Positions 62,945 to 64,000 of a stretch of DNA of 64,000 nt are shown here, piece by piece (position 1 is the stretch's first letter; each line of letters begins with the position of its first letter). The notes below the pieces were generated by a model. The model was not told the origin of the DNA and did no database searches. It worked only from the letters and a program-made list of their open reading frames with translations. Made by a program: the position numbers and the translations under genes. The stretch lies in NCBI RefSeq assembly GCF_016807805.1, contig NZ_CP063362.1:5622501-5686500 (forward strand), written 5' to 3'. The stretch comes from Xanthobacter dioxanivorans. GTDB lineage: Bacteria > Pseudomonadota > Alphaproteobacteria > Rhizobiales > Xanthobacteraceae.

Positions 62945-64000
62945 ATGAACCGCTTCGCCGCGCTCCTCGACCGCATGTCCTACGAGGCCGGGCGCAATGC
63001 CAAGATCCGGCTCATGGCGGACTATTTCCGCACCACGCCGGATCCCGAGCGCGGCTTCGCCCTCGCCGCGCTCACCGGCGCGCTTTCCTTCGCCAATGCC
63101 AAGCCCGGCCTCGTGCGCGCCCTCATCATGGAGCGGGCCGACCCGGTGCTGTTCGAGATGTCCTACGATTATGTGGGCGACCTCTCCGAAACCGTCGCCC
63201 TCATGTGGCCGAAGCTGGAGGGCGCGCCCGCCCACGCGCCGCTCCTGTCGGAGATCGTCCACGGCCTCTCCACCCTGTCGAAGAGCACCCTGCCCCGCTG
63301 CCTGGCAGAATGGCTGGATGGCCTCGACGAGACCGGACGCTGGGCACTGCTGAAGCTCATCACCGGCGCCATGCGGGTGGGCGCCTCCGCCCGCCTCGCC
63401 AAGACGGCGGTGGCGAGCCTGGGCGAGGTGACGCCCGACGAGGTGGAGCTGGTGTGGCCCGGGCTGGAGCCGCCCTATGAGGCCCTGTTCGCCTGGGTGG
63501 AGGGGTGCGGGCCACGGCCCGAGACCTCGAACCCCGCGCCCTTCCGCCCGGTGATGCTGGCCCACGCCATCGAGGAGGCGGATTTCTCCACCCTGGACCC
63601 TGAGGCCTTCCTGGCCGAATGGAAATGGGACGGCATCCGCGTGCAGGCGGTGGCCGGCACCGGGCCGGAGGGCGCGCGCGTGGTGCGGCTTTATTCGCGC
63701 ACCGGCGAGGACATTTCCGGCGCCTTCCCGGACCTTGCCGGAACCCTGGCCGACGCCATCGCCTTCGACGGCGCCATGGACGGGGAGCTGCTCATCGTGC
63801 GCGGCGGGCGGGTGGAGCCGTTCAACGTGCTGCAGCAACGCCTCAACCGCAAGAGCGTGACGGTGAAGATGCTGGCGGAATTCCCCGCCCACATCCGCGC
63901 CTACGACCTGCTGATGGAGGGAGACGAGGACCTGCGCGGTCTGCCCTTCGCGGCGCGCCGCGCCCGGCTGGAAGCCCTCGTCGCGCGGCTGGACACGCCC
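62945..64000 (+). CDS. ATP-dependent DNA ligase, 5' part (cut by window end)
   Basis: At least 352 aa. N-terminal DNA-binding domain (LMADYFRTTPDPERGFALAA, LLKLITGAMRVGASARLAK), then the nucleotidyltransferase domain with the adenylation motif EWKWDGIRVQ (Lys near 226), DGELLIVRGGRVEPFNVLQQ and RAYDLLMEGDEDLR. The OB domain continues past the window end. With the upstream exonuclease it belongs to the bacterial LigC/ligase-associated module (family also called LigB in some genomes), which acts in DNA repair or end processing. The helicase partner is not in the window. Confidence 0.93.
   Translation, partial: MNRFAALLDRMSYEAGRNAKIRLMADYFRTTPDPERGFALAALTGALSFANAKPGLVRALIMERADPVLFEMSYDYVGDLSETVALMWPKLEGAPAHAPLLSEIVHGLSTLSKSTLPRCLAEWLDGLDETGRWALLKLITGAMRVGASARLAKTAVASLGEVTPDEVELVWPGLEPPYEALFAWVEGCGPRPETSNPAPFRPVMLAHAIEEADFSTLDPEAFLAEWKWDGIRVQAVAGTGPEGARVVRLYSRTGEDISGAFPDLAGTLADAIAFDGAMDGELLIVRGGRVEPFNVLQQRLNRKSVTVKMLAEFPAHIRAYDLLMEGDEDLRGLPFAARRARLEALVARLDTP

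Noticed and set aside
1..64000. tRNA or rRNA genes
   Set aside because: No tRNA T-loop pattern (GGTTCGAATCC-like) or rRNA sequence was recognised on either strand by eye; a covariance-model scan would settle it.

Overview
The window is very GC-rich DNA with tightly packed genes, many of them joined by 1-4 bp ATGA/GTGA overlaps. Gene content points to an alphaproteobacterium of the Hyphomicrobiales, possibly Xanthobacteraceae: aerobic cob genes, a Tim44-like protein, a TIGR02301 protein, a UvrD with the GGIAAR leader, and a ligase-associated exonuclease. That placement is inferred from gene content only. I saw no rRNA, tRNA, CRISPR array, phage or transposase gene.

Region 1 (1-14.2 kb) is a cobalamin locus. 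It opens with the 3' half of a cobalamin riboswitch, followed by DUF1636-cobW-cobN-cobG-cobH-cobI-cobJ, cobK on the opposite strand, cobL-cobE-cobM, cbiD on the opposite strand, and cobB. The oxygen-using CobG is paired with CbiD; no cobF is present in the window.

Region 2 (14.2-30.2 kb) is mixed housekeeping. It holds an aldehyde dehydrogenase, an AhpD-like protein, a YadGH-type ABC exporter, a Tim44-like protein, a membrane diguanylate cyclase, an acyl-CoA dehydrogenase, TsaC/Sua5 with a GNAT acetyltransferase, an HDAC-like deacetylase, a TIGR00266 protein, and a secreted protein with two DTG motifs.

Region 3 (30.2-46.5 kb) is metabolic. It has a Tat-exported IorAB-type molybdenum oxidoreductase and a two-gene cassette of a PPDK-like protein without the PEP barrel plus a large helical protein. 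It also has ChaC, a GMC oxidoreductase with a divergent LysR, and a LysR-linked operon tctC-tctB-tctA-SBP-uraD/uraH that couples a tripartite tricarboxylate transporter to the end of urate breakdown.

Region 4 (46.5-64 kb) has an orphan branched-chain-type binding protein with a degradative HMG-CoA reductase, facing a MocR regulator. It continues with an AI-2E-family permease, an MFS transporter, a cupin, UvrD, a Nudix/HD/tyrosine-phosphatase group, and the exonuclease-GIY-YIG-ligase group cut by the window end.

Five genes (cobN, cobE, the PPDK-like gene, one LysR and tctC) are broken by six single-base deficits, three of them in runs of exactly five G/C. Restoring one base each gives full family-length proteins, so I suspect base-calling or assembly errors rather than six real mutations.
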